NCBI RefSeq assembly: GCF_000423425.1 | Contig: NZ_AUHY01000021.1 | Span: forward strand, 1 to 44,057 | DNA: 44,057 nt | Reading direction: 5' to 3' | Source: Meiothermus rufus DSM 22234 | GTDB taxonomy: Bacteria > Deinococcota > Deinococci > Deinococcales > Thermaceae | Shown: positions 18,591 to 27,790 of the stretch, piece by piece | How the letters are laid out: each line of letters starts with the position of its first letter | How positions within the stretch are numbered: position 1 is the stretch's first letter | Position numbers and translations under genes: made by a program | The notes under the pieces: generated by a model | Databases searched by the model: none | Told to the model about the DNA's origin: nothing | The model's input: the letters and a program-made list of their open reading frames with translations, nothing else

Positions 18591-19835
18591 CTACCGCAGC
18601 ATTTGCAAGGCGCGCTCGAGGATCACATCGCGCCCGGCCACCAGGGCTTCTAGATCGTCTTCCACCAGTACATCGGGGGTGAGTTTGAAGGGGAAAGGCG
18701 TGCCGTCGAGGTGTCGCATGCGCAAAGAGGAGACCGCGATGAACTCGCCGTTGATCAGGGGGCCCTCTGCGCTACCAGACATGCCCAAGGCCCCGGCAGT
18801 GGGCTCGCCCACCACCTTGGCCCGCCCGGCGGCCTGGAGGAAGTAGGCGAGCATCTCGCTGGCGTTGAAGGTGTGGCGGTTGACCAGCACCACCACCGGT
18901 AGCCGGGCCAGGTAGGGTTGCTCGAGGGCGCTTTGCTCCTCTTTTTCTTCCCCTTCCGGCTGCACGAATAGCCGTCCATTCTCTACGGTGTAGGTCTCGT
19001 CTAGCCCTTGGAAGCGGCGGTCGTAGATGAAGCCCCCCCTTCCGATAAAGGCGCTGGCCGCCAGCAGGGCCTCAGAATCGTAGCCGGTGAGCGCGTCGCG
19101 CAGGTCAATCACCAAGCCCCTAGCCCCGGCCTCTTCGGCACGGCGGGCTGCGGCGTGGATGCGCTCGGCAGGGGAGAAGCGCTCCGAGCTAAAGAGATGA
19201 TAGATGCGCAGGTAGGCGATGTTGTTGTTGATCTCGAGCCGGGGCTGCATGGTGGCCTCGGCTACCCGGGGGGTGAGCTGGGCCGTGCGGGGGCTGTTCT
19301 GCCGGCTGTAGCTGAGGCGGATAGGGTTGCCGGCGGCTTCGGCGGCTTGCAGGTTAGCCAGGCGGGCGGGCTGGCCGTTGATCTGGGTGATCAGGTCGCC
19401 CCGCCGCAAGCCTGCCTCAAAGGCGGGCTCGCCGGGAAAGGCCTCGCTCACCACCAAGCCCCGGGGGGTTTCGCGCACCCATACCCCAATTCGGGCGGTG
19501 GCTGGCCCCAGCCCGGCCCCATAGCGTTGCTCGTCGATGAGCTGCTCGCGGGTCATCAGCATGGTGAAGGGGTCGGCGATCTCCTGCACGATACGGGCGA
19601 TGACCTGCCGGGCCTTGTCGAAGCCACACTTTTCCCCTTCAGCAGCGCAGAGCTGGTCGAGCTGGGGCTGGTATTGCCGCCTGAGCTCGCGGAAGGGAGC
19701 CACCTTGGCCGGGCCGTTGTAGTAAAAACCGATGAGGAAGGTGGCCTGGTCGAACAAATCCTGGGCGGGGGAGGCCAAAACTGGGCTGGTGAGCCCCCAT
19801 ATCAAGCAGCTCAGCAGGGTTTTTCGTAGGGTCAT
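18591..19835 (-). CDS. Exported S41-like paralogue, probably catalytically dead
   Basis: 414 residues. A signal peptide (MTLRKTLLSCLIWGLTSPVL-A) leads into the same SPAQDLFDQATF motif and Cys pair (63 and 70) as its neighbour, then a PDZ-like domain (about 115-190). In the S41 core the position of the nucleophile Ser is Asn324 (TFNASE) and the Lys position is Ala349 (GEPTAGA). Ser326 is the only nearby hydroxyl. It may be a binding or regulatory partner of the downstream paralogue. A -10 box TATATT sits six bases before the ATG with no ribosome-binding site, suggesting a leaderless mRNA. Confidence 0.82.
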   Translation of the reverse strand: MTLRKTLLSCLIWGLTSPVLASPAQDLFDQATFLIGFYYNGPAKVAPFRELRRQYQPQLDQLCAAEGEKCGFDKARQVIARIVQEIADPFTMLMTREQLIDEQRYGAGLGPATARIGVWVRETPRGLVVSEAFPGEPAFEAGLRRGDLITQINGQPARLANLQAAEAAGNPIRLSYSRQNSPRTAQLTPRVAEATMQPRLEINNNIAYLRIYHLFSSERFSPAERIHAAARRAEEAGARGLVIDLRDALTGYDSEALLAASAFIGRGGFIYDRRFQGLDETYTVENGRLFVQPEGEEKEEQSALEQPYLARLPVVVLVNRHTFNASEMLAYFLQAAGRAKVVGEPTAGALGMSGSAEGPLINGEFIAVSSLRMRHLDGTPFPFKLTPDVLVEDDLEALVAGRDVILERALQMLR

Positions 19836-19841
19836 AGCTCA

Positions 19842-19847
19842 AATATA
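19842..19847 (-). promoter_or_regulatory. -10 box of the S41-like pair (leaderless)
   Basis: TATATT on the minus strand, exactly six bases (TGAGCT) before the ATG at 19835. The 24-nt gap to the MarR gene leaves no room for a standard 5' leader. Confidence 0.5.
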
Positions 19848-19859
19848 CCCCCTGGCGGA

Positions 19860-20432
19860 TTAAACAGGTGGTAAAGGGGCACTTTGTGGGGCGTGGTCGG
19901 GGCAGAAGAGGCGTAGCTCGGCAGGGGGGAGAGGTTGCTCCAGCAGGCGGCAGTAGGCCTGGCCGTGGGTGTAGCTATAGTGACAACAGGTCAGGCACAT
20001 ACCACTTTCGCCCATCAGGCCCTCTTGCACCAGGTGGGCCAGGATAAAAAGCAGGTCTTGCAACAGGCGTTCGGGGGCCTCCAGGGTTTGCCAGGCTTTG
20101 CGCAGCGGGGCATCCCAATGGCTGAGGTGCTGGGCTAGCGCTTGACCTTGAGGGCTAATCCGCAAGACCCGGCGCCTTTGATCGGTAGGGTCTTTTTCCC
20201 GCAGTAGGCAGCCTTTGGCCTCGAGGCTTTGCAAAGCCTCGCTCACGGTGGGTGGGCTCAGGGCCAGGCCTTCGGCCAGGGCGGCAACCCCTTGGGGTTT
20301 GCGGGCCAGATGGAGCAGGAGTAGGGCCTGGGTAGGCGTAAGGCCTAGAGGATAGGCCTGGGCCCACAACAAGGCACGTTGACCCTGGGCCAGACGTTCC
20401 AGGGCCGCGCTGAGTTTGTCCTCGAGGTTCAC
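19860..20432 (-). CDS. MarR-family regulator with Cys-rich C-terminal tail
   Basis: 190 residues. The winged-helix DNA-binding region is at about 33-95 (VAALAEGLALSPPTVSEALQSLEAKG, then the wing DPTDQRRRVLRIS). The last 50 residues are not ordinary MarR: C146, C149, C150, H151, H156, C161, C177 and H180 form a C-X2-C-C / C / C-X2-H set that could hold an iron-sulfur cluster or zinc. Start GTG 20432 has TACAAT six bases upstream. It lies 21 nt downstream of cytochrome P460 and is the obvious candidate to bind the palindrome at the P460 promoter. Family call is firm; metal binding and target are inference. Confidence 0.85.
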   Translation of the reverse strand: MNLEDKLSAALERLAQGQRALLWAQAYPLGLTPTQALLLLHLARKPQGVAALAEGLALSPPTVSEALQSLEAKGCLLREKDPTDQRRRVLRISPQGQALAQHLSHWDAPLRKAWQTLEAPERLLQDLLFILAHLVQEGLMGESGMCLTCCHYSYTHGQAYCRLLEQPLPPAELRLFCPDHAPQSAPLPPV

Positions 20433-20438
20433 GCGTTC

Positions 20439-20444
20439 ATTGTA
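20439..20444 (-). promoter_or_regulatory. -10 box of the MarR gene (leaderless)
   Basis: TACAAT on the minus strand, six bases (GAACGC) before GTG 20432, inside the 21-nt gap after the P460 stop. It would give the regulator its own transcript in addition to read-through from P460. Confidence 0.5.
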
Positions 20445-20453
20445 GAGCCTTCG

Positions 20454-20915
20454 CTAGGGGCGGTAGGTGCTGAACACATAATCGCTGCTGGCAGCACCTT
20501 GATGGCAGGTGAAGCAGGCTTGGGCGTCGATGCTGAGCGGTGCCTTATTCGGCCCAAAGGCCAGGAAGCCCCAGCCGCCCGTGCGGGCATAGCGGCTGCT
20601 GTTCTTGACCATCACCCCTACCAGCTTGCGCGGACCTTCCAGGGTGGCCCCTTGCTCCTTGCGCACCTCGAGCAGGTCGAAGGCGATCACCGAGCCATCG
20701 GGGAAGCTACGGCGATCCGAGAGATAGCCGGCAAGGGCTTGGGGATTGGCGTAAATGTGGTGCAGACCGCCAAAAGCCTCATAAAGAGGGTGGCCTGGCC
20801 CGATTTCCATGCTCTTGATGTGCGTCCAGAAGCGATATCCTTCCGGATAAGAAGAGCTGCCTTGGCCCAGGGCTAGGAAGACCAGAAACAAGCCTAACCA
20901 GAGGGACTTACGCAT
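20454..20915 (-). CDS. Cytochrome P460 family monoheme c-type protein
   Basis: 153 residues, exported (signal segment LWLGLFLVFLALGQG at 5-19). The domain has the P460-type pattern YRFWTHIKSM, GGLHHIYANPQAL, FPDGSVIAFDLLE and GPRKLVGVM, and ends with a heme-binding CFTCH (C134, C137, H138) and DYVFSTYRP. Family members oxidise hydroxylamine or nitric oxide, or simply bind NO; which applies here cannot be told from sequence. The ribosome-binding site is AGGAGGTG. The promoter and palindrome upstream suggest tight regulation. Confidence 0.88.
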   Translation of the reverse strand: MRKSLWLGLFLVFLALGQGSSSYPEGYRFWTHIKSMEIGPGHPLYEAFGGLHHIYANPQALAGYLSDRRSFPDGSVIAFDLLEVRKEQGATLEGPRKLVGVMVKNSSRYARTGGWGFLAFGPNKAPLSIDAQACFTCHQGAASSDYVFSTYRP

Positions 20916-20927
20916 GGCGCACCTCCT

Positions 20928-20948
20928 ATATTTAGGATTCCTAAATAT
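20928..20948 (-). promoter_or_regulatory. Palindromic operator at the P460 promoter
   Basis: Perfect inverted repeat: arms ATATTTAGGA and TCCTAAATAT (10 bp each) around a single central base. It covers the downstream half of the -10 box and the predicted start site, so a bound protein would block RNA polymerase. The dyad length and TTAGG/CCTAA cores fit a dimeric winged-helix repressor. The neighbouring MarR protein is the likely binder (inference); the TTAGG core also recalls DtxR-type iron boxes. Confidence 0.75.
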
Positions 20949-20973
20949 TAGCGTAGCCTCGAGGCCCTGTCAA
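20945..20973 (-). promoter_or_regulatory. Sigma-70-type promoter of cytochrome P460
   Basis: TTGACA (20968-20973), a 17-nt spacer, then TAATAT (20945-20950) on the minus strand: a perfect -35 at ideal spacing. Transcription should start near 20938 inside the palindrome, leaving a ~23-nt leader that contains the ribosome-binding site. Confidence 0.8.
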
Positions 20974-21027
20974 GCCGGGCAGGCTACCGAAGGGGCGCAC
21001 GCTCCCCCGTTCCCCGACCGAGGGGGC

Positions 21028-22152
21028 CTAGGGCCTAGACCAGCCCCAGGCCTGGGCCCAAGAGGGGCTGGGCAGCCCCTGTACCACCTCGAAGCTGCTC
21101 AGGAAGGTGCCGGGGTAGTAGTAGCCCAGGATTTGGCGAAAGTCCCAGCCTTGCAGGGCCAGCCCCCGGGCGCCCCACTGGCTCATGCCCACACCATGGC
21201 CCAGGCCCTGGCCATAGACCTGCCAGCCCTCAAAGCGCACCCGGGTAGAGGGCAGGCCCAGGCTGCGCAGAAGGCGGGTGGCCAGGGGGGCCTCGAGTTC
21301 TAAGCTTCCCCCGCTGCCGCTGATGCGCAGGCGAAGGGGCCGCCCACTCTCGCTCAGTAGAACCGGCTGCACGGTTTGCACGCTGCCCACTTGAAGGCCC
21401 AAAGCGGCCAGACCCTGGGCCACCGCCTCGGGGGAGAGGCTGCGGCTCCAGGCGCTGTGAGGGCTTTGGGCAAAGGGATCGGGGCGGGCCACCAGATAGG
21501 GCAGGCTGTTGCCCCAGACCTCGGCTGAAGCGGCGGTGTGACCGCCGGAGTCGGCGTGGTAGACCGCGGTGATGGGTTTTTGCCGGTAGCTCACAATTAA
21601 GCCTCGGGTGGCCTGGACTGCTGCGGTGTGGCGGGGGGTTTCGACTTGGCGGCCCCGGTAGACCTGGCAGCGCTCGGTGGCGCAGAGGTCGTAAAGGCCC
21701 TGGGGGTTCAGGCGATAGAGGGCAAAGGTGCGGGCCAGAATGGCCTGGGCCTGCAAGACCGCTTCCGGGAAGGAGGCCGGAACCTCACCCGGCATCACCC
21801 CCAGCAGGTAGTCCTCGAGCCAGACCCGGTTGATGAAGAGAAGGCGCCCCCCCTGCCAGACCGCCAGCAGGTTGCCCCGGTAGGGCCGCCCTTCCAGGGT
21901 AAAGCCTTCGGGTGAGGCCAGCTCCACCCAAGGCCCCTGGCCTTGTCCTTCCAGCACCACCTCGCCCGCCCCAGCCCACACCCGCAGGCTGCCTGCGGGG
22001 AAGTCCCGGCTGCCCAGGGCGTTGTTGCGCAGATGGGGGCCAACCTGCACCCCCTGAGCAGGAGCCTCGCTAAGCAGTACCCGCAGGAGTAGGTCGGGCT
22101 GGGCCCAAGCGGCTCCCAGCCAAAAGAAGAGCAGCACCCAGAGGCGAGCCAT
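21028..22152 (-). CDS. SpoIID/LytB-domain exported cell-wall protein
   Basis: 374 residues from ATG 22152 (AAAGG eight bases upstream); a longer in-frame extension lacks support. Signal peptide MARLWVLLFFWLGAAWA. SpoIID-domain motifs are all present: LEDYLLGVMPGEVP, QAILARTFALY, CQVYRG, HADSGGHT and GHGVGMSQWGARGLA. In sporulators SpoIID is a lytic transglycosylase; in non-sporulating bacteria related proteins trim or regulate peptidoglycan, the likely role here. It follows bshC with a 55-nt gap. Confidence 0.88.
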   Translation of the reverse strand: MARLWVLLFFWLGAAWAQPDLLLRVLLSEAPAQGVQVGPHLRNNALGSRDFPAGSLRVWAGAGEVVLEGQGQGPWVELASPEGFTLEGRPYRGNLLAVWQGGRLLFINRVWLEDYLLGVMPGEVPASFPEAVLQAQAILARTFALYRLNPQGLYDLCATERCQVYRGRQVETPRHTAAVQATRGLIVSYRQKPITAVYHADSGGHTAASAEVWGNSLPYLVARPDPFAQSPHSAWSRSLSPEAVAQGLAALGLQVGSVQTVQPVLLSESGRPLRLRISGSGGSLELEAPLATRLLRSLGLPSTRVRFEGWQVYGQGLGHGVGMSQWGARGLALQGWDFRQILGYYYPGTFLSSFEVVQGLPSPSWAQAWGWSRP

Positions 22153-22207
22153 GCCCAAAACCTTTGCCAAGTATACCCAGGCCTGGGGAACTCTCTTGTG
22201 CATTTGC

Positions 22208-23725
22208 CTATTCCAAGGGCAGGGTATGCTGTCCGGTGGCAGGTAGCTTCTGAAGGGCTTGCAGTACATGCCCACCATGCTTGAGCAGGTACATGGGGAA
22301 AGGATAGGCCCGTTCCTGGGGGATGGGGTGACCCTGAGGGTCGGGAGGGGCCAGGTGGCGCTGTAACCGGGCGAACTGAGCACCGATGGTGTTTTCCTGG
22401 CGCAAAGCTTGGCTCAGGATTTTGTTTTGCAGCCGTCTTAGCTCGTGTTGGATGCGCACCTGGGCTCGCTGGCGGGGGCGGGCTAAGGTGGGGTCGGGGA
22501 GGAGGGCTGCGAGAGCCTCGAGCTCGGCGTTAATGCGCTCCAGGTGGGTTTGCAGGGCTTGTACGCGAGCTTCCTGCCGGGCCAGAGCGGTTTTGAAGGC
22601 GCCTTCTGGGTCGGCCTGGAAAACCCAGGCCTCGAGGCCGTACTTCTGCAGGATGCGCTGGATGGGGGGCTCGAGCACCACAACGCTCAAACGCCGGATC
22701 ACCGCAGGGGGCTTTAGGCCGTGCAGGGCATACACCCCGCCCAGCTCGGCCACGTATTTCAGCTCCCCAGGCCCCACCACCAGGCCCACGGTGGGCAGTA
22801 CGGTGTCCTGCAGTACAGGGCGCAGGCCTGCCGCCGGGGTGAGGCGGGCGGGGTCCTGGGCCAGAAGGGCGCGCAGGTCGGCAGGGGTGTAGCTTCGCTG
22901 GCCGTCTTCGAAGTGGCCCTGGCGGAAGCGCAGCAGCCGCCGCACCCCATCGGGCCCTTCTAGAAACAGGTTGGTAGCGGCTTTTCCCCGGCCCAGGGCA
23001 GGCTCGAGGCCAGCCTTCTTCATGGCCGAGGCGGCGCGGTTGATGGCCTCGGCAGAGGCCAACGGGTCGTCCAGCTCCCGTTCCAGAGCCGGCACAAACA
23101 GCGGGGCCAGCTCGGGGGCCATGGGGTCGAACAGCACCAACCCCTGGGGGCCTAGCCACTCCAGCATCAAGCGGGCAAAGGCCTCGCTGTAGCTCCAAGG
23201 GCCCCGCAGGGCCCGGCAGATGCGCTCGCTCACCTCTGGCTGCCCGCCAAACCGCTGGAGTAAAGCGCAGACCTGGGGAAAATAGGGTTCAAAACGGATA
23301 CGCCCGGCGGGGCGGGCTGGGGGCAGGGCCAGCCGCAGAGGGTGTACCCGTTCCTCGAAGTCGAGAAGTTCGACCCCGCTGATCTCCGCGGTGTCGTGAT
23401 CCTGTGAGGCCACCCAAAACACCGGTACCACGGGCTGCTCCGGCTGGTCGTGGCTTTGAGCCAGCCGAAGGGCAGCGTGGGCTTTGTAGAAAGTGTAGGC
23501 TGGGCCAGAGAGCAGGCCAGCCTGTTGACCGGTAACCAAGGCCCGGCTTTGGGGATGGGCCAGCCGGCGGGCCGCCTCGAGGCTGGCGGGAGGGGCGCCC
23601 AAGCGCTGTAAATAGGCCACCAGCCTGGCGCTAAGGGTTTCCCGGGGGGCAGCCCTGGGCTTTTCCAGCAAAGCGGGCAGGTCGGCCAGACCATAGGGCA
23701 GAAAGGGGCGCAGGGCATCAGACAT
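22208..23725 (-). CDS. bshC: Bacillithiol biosynthesis cysteine-adding enzyme BshC
   Basis: 505 residues. It adds cysteine to glucosaminyl malate in the last step of bacillithiol synthesis. Family hallmarks: RALVTGQQAGLLSGPAYTFYK at about 88-108, VVPVFWVASQDHDTAEI at about 130-146, and the coiled-coil C-terminal region (about 390-450). Bacillithiol or related thiols are known in the Deinococcus-Thermus group. The start has TAAAAT nine bases upstream and no clear ribosome-binding site. The neighbouring Crp/Fnr gene upstream hints at redox or stress control. Confidence 0.93.
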   Translation of the reverse strand: MSDALRPFLPYGLADLPALLEKPRAAPRETLSARLVAYLQRLGAPPASLEAARRLAHPQSRALVTGQQAGLLSGPAYTFYKAHAALRLAQSHDQPEQPVVPVFWVASQDHDTAEISGVELLDFEERVHPLRLALPPARPAGRIRFEPYFPQVCALLQRFGGQPEVSERICRALRGPWSYSEAFARLMLEWLGPQGLVLFDPMAPELAPLFVPALERELDDPLASAEAINRAASAMKKAGLEPALGRGKAATNLFLEGPDGVRRLLRFRQGHFEDGQRSYTPADLRALLAQDPARLTPAAGLRPVLQDTVLPTVGLVVGPGELKYVAELGGVYALHGLKPPAVIRRLSVVVLEPPIQRILQKYGLEAWVFQADPEGAFKTALARQEARVQALQTHLERINAELEALAALLPDPTLARPRQRAQVRIQHELRRLQNKILSQALRQENTIGAQFARLQRHLAPPDPQGHPIPQERAYPFPMYLLKHGGHVLQALQKLPATGQHTLPLE

Positions 23726-23775
23726 GGCTAGGGGATTTTACTGGGTGCGGCTAGACCACAGCGTAAGGTGTGGCA

Positions 23776-23794
23776 TAAACCCCCGGTGGGTTTA
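23776..23794 (-). terminator. Small hairpin at the end of the Crp/Fnr gene
   Basis: TAAACCC / GGGTTTA (7 bp, 5-nt loop) beginning at the stop codon of the regulator. The loop is short and there is no long T-tract, so it may be only a weak terminator or 3'-end stabiliser. Confidence 0.4.
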
Positions 23795-24433
23795 GAGCGA
23801 GATTTGCTGCAAAACCCCTGGCTTGAGAATCAGAATTCTCCGGTAGCCCAGCTCGATGGCATCCTGCATGGCTAGTTCGCCCAGCACCTTGGTAATGGTC
23901 TCCCGGGTTGAGCCGGCCAGGTGGGCCAGATCCTGGTGGGAGAGGGTGACCTCGAGGCCCTCCTCACCCTGGCGCATGGCGGTCAGTAGGGCTTTGGCTA
24001 GCCGGGGCAGCACCTCCTTAAAGCGCAGGTCGCGCAAACGTTCTTCGGCCTTACGCAGCCGCCGTGAGAGCAACAGCACAAAAGCGGCCTGGGCCTCGGG
24101 GAAGCGGGTGGTGAGCCGTAGAAGGTCTTCCCTCGAGGCAGCTAGCAGCTCGCAGTCGGTGAGGGGCTCGGCGAACACCCCATAGCGCTCGTTTGGCAAT
24201 AGCGCGCCTTCGCCGAATATCTCCCCAGCCCCCACCACCGTTAGGGTGATTTCCTCCTCCTGCGGGCCAAGCTGAAAAAGACGTACCCAGCCGTCGACCA
24301 CAAAATACAGGGTCTTAGCCTCGTCTTCGGGGTAGCACACGTAGCTACCGCGCCGTGCGGTAAAACTACGGAATACCCGCTCGGCTTCGGCCCTGGCCTC
24401 GGGGGAGAAGGTGGTCATGAACTCTGGGGTCAT
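23792..24433 (-). CDS. Crp/Fnr-family transcription regulator
   Basis: 213 residues from ATG 24433, which has TAAATT seven bases upstream; an upstream in-frame codon at 24502 is less likely. A cyclic-nucleotide-binding-type beta-roll (about 15-115: GSYVCYPEDEAKTLYFVVDG, GEIFGEGALLPNERYG) is followed by a long dimerisation helix and an HTH (LSHQDLAHLAGSTRETITKVLGELA). No Fnr-type Cys cluster is present. The effector is unknown. It sits between a molybdopterin hydroxylase gene and bshC, either of which could be a target. Confidence 0.88.
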   Translation of the reverse strand: MTPEFMTTFSPEARAEAERVFRSFTARRGSYVCYPEDEAKTLYFVVDGWVRLFQLGPQEEEITLTVVGAGEIFGEGALLPNERYGVFAEPLTDCELLAASREDLLRLTTRFPEAQAAFVLLLSRRLRKAEERLRDLRFKEVLPRLAKALLTAMRQGEEGLEVTLSHQDLAHLAGSTRETITKVLGELAMQDAIELGYRRILILKPGVLQQISL

Positions 24434-24511
24434 GGCCCTTAATTTAGCGGGTCGAAGGGGAAGAAACCTTGGGTCAGCTTCACAAATAAAGGCCTGTCGC
24501 AAGTGGGGTTT

Positions 24512-26770
24512 TTAGCGCGGAATGTGGCGCCAGACCTTTTCCGGGGTGAGGGGCATGTCCAGGTGGGCTACACCCAGGGCATCCAGCACCGCATTCACCA
24601 CTGCCGGGGTAGCGGCGATGGCCCCGGCCTCGCCCACCCCTTTGGCCCCCAGGGGGTTGGTGGGGGAGGGGGTTTGCAGGTGATGAGGCTCCATGGGGGG
24701 CATCTGGTCGGCCTTGGGCAGGGCGTACTCCAGCAGGCTGGCGGTTCGGTTCTGGCCCTCGGGGTCGTAGAGGATGCCCTCGTAAAGGGCCTGCCCGATG
24801 CCCTGGGCAATGCCCCCGTGCTGCTGGCCCTCAAAAAGCAGGGGGTTGACCACCGTGCCGCAGTCGTCCACCGCCACGTAGCGCAGAATTTTTACCGCTC
24901 CGGTCTCGGGATCCACCTCAACCACCGCCAGGTGGGCGCCAAAGGGGTAGTTGGCCTCCTTCAAGACGAAGCTAGCCTGCCCCTCCAGCCCCGGCTCCAT
25001 CCCTGGGGGCAGTTTGCGGGGGTTGAAGGCCACGGCCAGTATCTGCTCCAGGCTGACCGCCTTATCGGTGCCGCGCACCCCCCAGCCTTGGGGGCCCAGC
25101 TCGATGTCCTCGGGGGCGGCCTCGAGCAGGTACGCGGCGATGCGGGCCATCTTGTCGCGCACCATGGCCCCGGCTTTCTGGATGGCCGAGCCCCCCACCG
25201 AGAGGGTGCGGCTGCCGGCGGTGCCCATGCCGTAGGGGATGACCAGGGTGTCGCCCTGCACCACCTGGAAGCGCTCGGGGGGGATGCCGAGCTGGTCGGC
25301 CACAATCTGTACAAAGGCGTTCTGGGTGCCCTGCCCGTGGGGCGAGGTACCGGTGAAGAGGGTCACGCTGCCGTCGGGGTTGACCCGCACCCCGCCGGTG
25401 TCCCAGCCGTAGCCGGTGATCTCCACGTAGCTGCATAGCCCAATGCCGATCCGCCGGCCCTGGCGCTGGGCCTGGGCCTGTTCCGCGCGGAGCTTTGGGT
25501 AGTCGCTGGCCTCGAGCAGCCTTTCCAGGGCCTGGGCGTAGGCCCCGGAGTCGTAGCGGGCCCCGGTGTGGGTTTTGTAGGGGAAGGGCCCTCGAATGAA
25601 ATTCCTGCGGCGGATCTCCGCCGGGTCGAGGCCCAGCGCCCGGGCCCCCATGTCCATGAGCCGCTCTAGGTAGTAGGTGGCCTCGGGCCGTCCGGCCCCG
25701 CGGTAGGCCCCGGTGGGGGTGGCATTGGTGTAGACCGCCAGCAGCTCTAGCTCGAGGGCAGGAATCTCGTAGGGGCCCTGCAGCATCAGGAGAGTGCCGG
25801 GAGCGTTGCCCAGGGTGGTCTCGAGGGCGTAGGCTCCCAGGTCGGCCACCACCCGGCCCCGCAGGCCCAGAATCCGGCCCTCCGCGTCGAAGGCCATCTC
25901 CAGCTCGGCGACCTGGGCCCGCCCGTGGATGGTGGCGTTGAAGGCTTCGCTGCGTCCCTCCACCCACTTGATGTTACGGCCTAGGTGCTTAGCCAAATAG
26001 GCGGCCAGCATCTCCTCGGGGTAGACGTTAATCTTGGCCCCGAAAGCCCCGCCCACATCGGGCACAATCACCCGTACTTGATTTTCGGCCAGGCCCAGGC
26101 CTTGGGCCAAGGCGCTGCGCAGGCTATGGGGCATCTGGGTGCTCGACCAGACGGTAAGGGCCTGGCGGATACCGTCCCAACTGGCCAGAACCCCCCTGGG
26201 CTCCAGTGGGGTGGGGGCTACCCGCTGCTGCACGAAGCGCCCACTCACCACCTGGTGGGCCTGGGCAAAAGCTGTGGCTACGTCCCCTGCGCCGACCTTG
26301 CGCTGTAGCGCCAGATTGCTTTCCAGTCTGGGGTGGATGGGGGGGGCCGTTAGGGCGGCCAGCGGTTCGGGGTAGGCGGGCTGAGGCTGGTAGTCCACGA
26401 AAATGTTCTGTACCGCTTCTATAGCGGCTTCCGGTGAAGTGGCCAGCACCGCGGCTACAGCCTGGCCCTGGTAGTGCACCTGGCCCTGAGCTAAAAGCGG
26501 GTGGGGCACCGCTTTGGCATCGCGCGGGGCCGAGGCTGGGGCGTGGAGTTCGGGCAGATCTTGAGCGGTGTACACCCCGACCACCCCAGGGATGGCCCGG
26601 GCCTCCTCGGTCTGGATGGTGCTCAGCCGGGCATGGGCATAGGGGCTACGCAGTAGGGCCAGGTAGAGGGTGTTGTCCAGCCGGAGGTCGTCCAGATAGA
26701 CCCCCTGGCCCCGGATCAGCTTGCCGTCCTCGAGGCGTTTCATGGGTTGGCCAACGTAGCGCTGCGACAT
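24512..26770 (-). CDS. Molybdopterin hydroxylase large subunit (xanthine dehydrogenase / form II CoxL type)
   Basis: 752 residues. Two domains: the N-terminal hammerhead (about 1-120, [24 protein letters not shown]) and the molybdopterin-binding part with [33 protein letters not shown] and the catalytic Glu in [10 protein letters not shown]. The active-site loop is AYRGAGR, not the AYRCSFR of true aerobic CO dehydrogenase, so substrate is unknown. The FAD and 2Fe-2S subunits are not adjacent in this window. TAACAT lies six bases before the ATG. The MoxR gene is 22 nt upstream. Confidence 0.9.
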   Translation of the reverse strand: MSQRYVGQPMKRLEDGKLIRGQGVYLDDLRLDNTLYLALLRSPYAHARLSTIQTEEARAIPGVVGVYTAQDLPELHAPASAPRDAKAVPHPLLAQGQVHYQGQAVAAVLATSPEAAIEAVQNIFVDYQPQPAYPEPLAALTAPPIHPRLESNLALQRKVGAGDVATAFAQAHQVVSGRFVQQRVAPTPLEPRGVLASWDGIRQALTVWSSTQMPHSLRSALAQGLGLAENQVRVIVPDVGGAFGAKINVYPEEMLAAYLAKHLGRNIKWVEGRSEAFNATIHGRAQVAELEMAFDAEGRILGLRGRVVADLGAYALETTLGNAPGTLLMLQGPYEIPALELELLAVYTNATPTGAYRGAGRPEATYYLERLMDMGARALGLDPAEIRRRNFIRGPFPYKTHTGARYDSGAYAQALERLLEASDYPKLRAEQAQAQRQGRRIGIGLCSYVEITGYGWDTGGVRVNPDGSVTLFTGTSPHGQGTQNAFVQIVADQLGIPPERFQVVQGDTLVIPYGMGTAGSRTLSVGGSAIQKAGAMVRDKMARIAAYLLEAAPEDIELGPQGWGVRGTDKAVSLEQILAVAFNPRKLPPGMEPGLEGQASFVLKEANYPFGAHLAVVEVDPETGAVKILRYVAVDDCGTVVNPLLFEGQQHGGIAQGIGQALYEGILYDPEGQNRTASLLEYALPKADQMPPMEPHHLQTPSPTNPLGAKGVGEAGAIAATPAVVNAVLDALGVAHLDMPLTPEKVWRHIPR

Positions 26771-26776
26771 AGGGCC

Positions 26777-26782
26777 ATGTTA
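26777..26782 (-). promoter_or_regulatory. -10 box of the molybdopterin hydroxylase (leaderless)
   Basis: TAACAT on the minus strand, six bases (GGCCCT) before ATG 26770, within the 22-nt gap after MoxR. Confidence 0.45.
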
Positions 26783-26792
26783 CCCCAAGGGG

Positions 26793-27701
<909 letters not shown>

Positions 27702-27707
27702 GAACCC

Positions 27708-27713
27708 ATACTA
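27708..27713 (-). promoter_or_regulatory. -10 box of the MoxR gene (leaderless)
   Basis: TAGTAT on the minus strand, six bases (GGGTTC) before GTG 27701. It lies in the 89-nt divergent promoter region shared with tsaD. Confidence 0.5.
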
Positions 27714-27778
27714 ACCGGCTTTTCACCTAGGCCAAGTGGGGTTGGTGAGCAATTGCCCTTGCCCCCAGCGTGGGGCGG

Positions 27779-27784
27779 TACAAT
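27779..27784 (+). promoter_or_regulatory. -10 box of tsaD (leaderless)
   Basis: TACAAT, six bases (CGGGTT) before GTG 27791, with no ribosome-binding site. The same box-to-start spacing is repeated at other genes of the window. Confidence 0.55.
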
Positions 27785-27790
27785 CGGGTT

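Noticed and set aside
21003-21027. Terminator after the SpoIID-like gene
   Set aside because: C-rich and G-rich runs can pair, but there is no T-tract and several equally good registers.
22176-22187. Palindrome CCCAGGCCTGGG between bshC and the SpoIID gene
   Set aside because: Perfect, but with no loop and no T-tract; it overlaps the region before a TATACT box. It may be chance in GC-rich DNA and I cannot assign a role.
24512-26770. Aerobic CO dehydrogenase (form I CoxL)
   Set aside because: The active-site loop is AYRGAGR and lacks the Cys that binds copper in form I enzymes; partner subunits are also absent.
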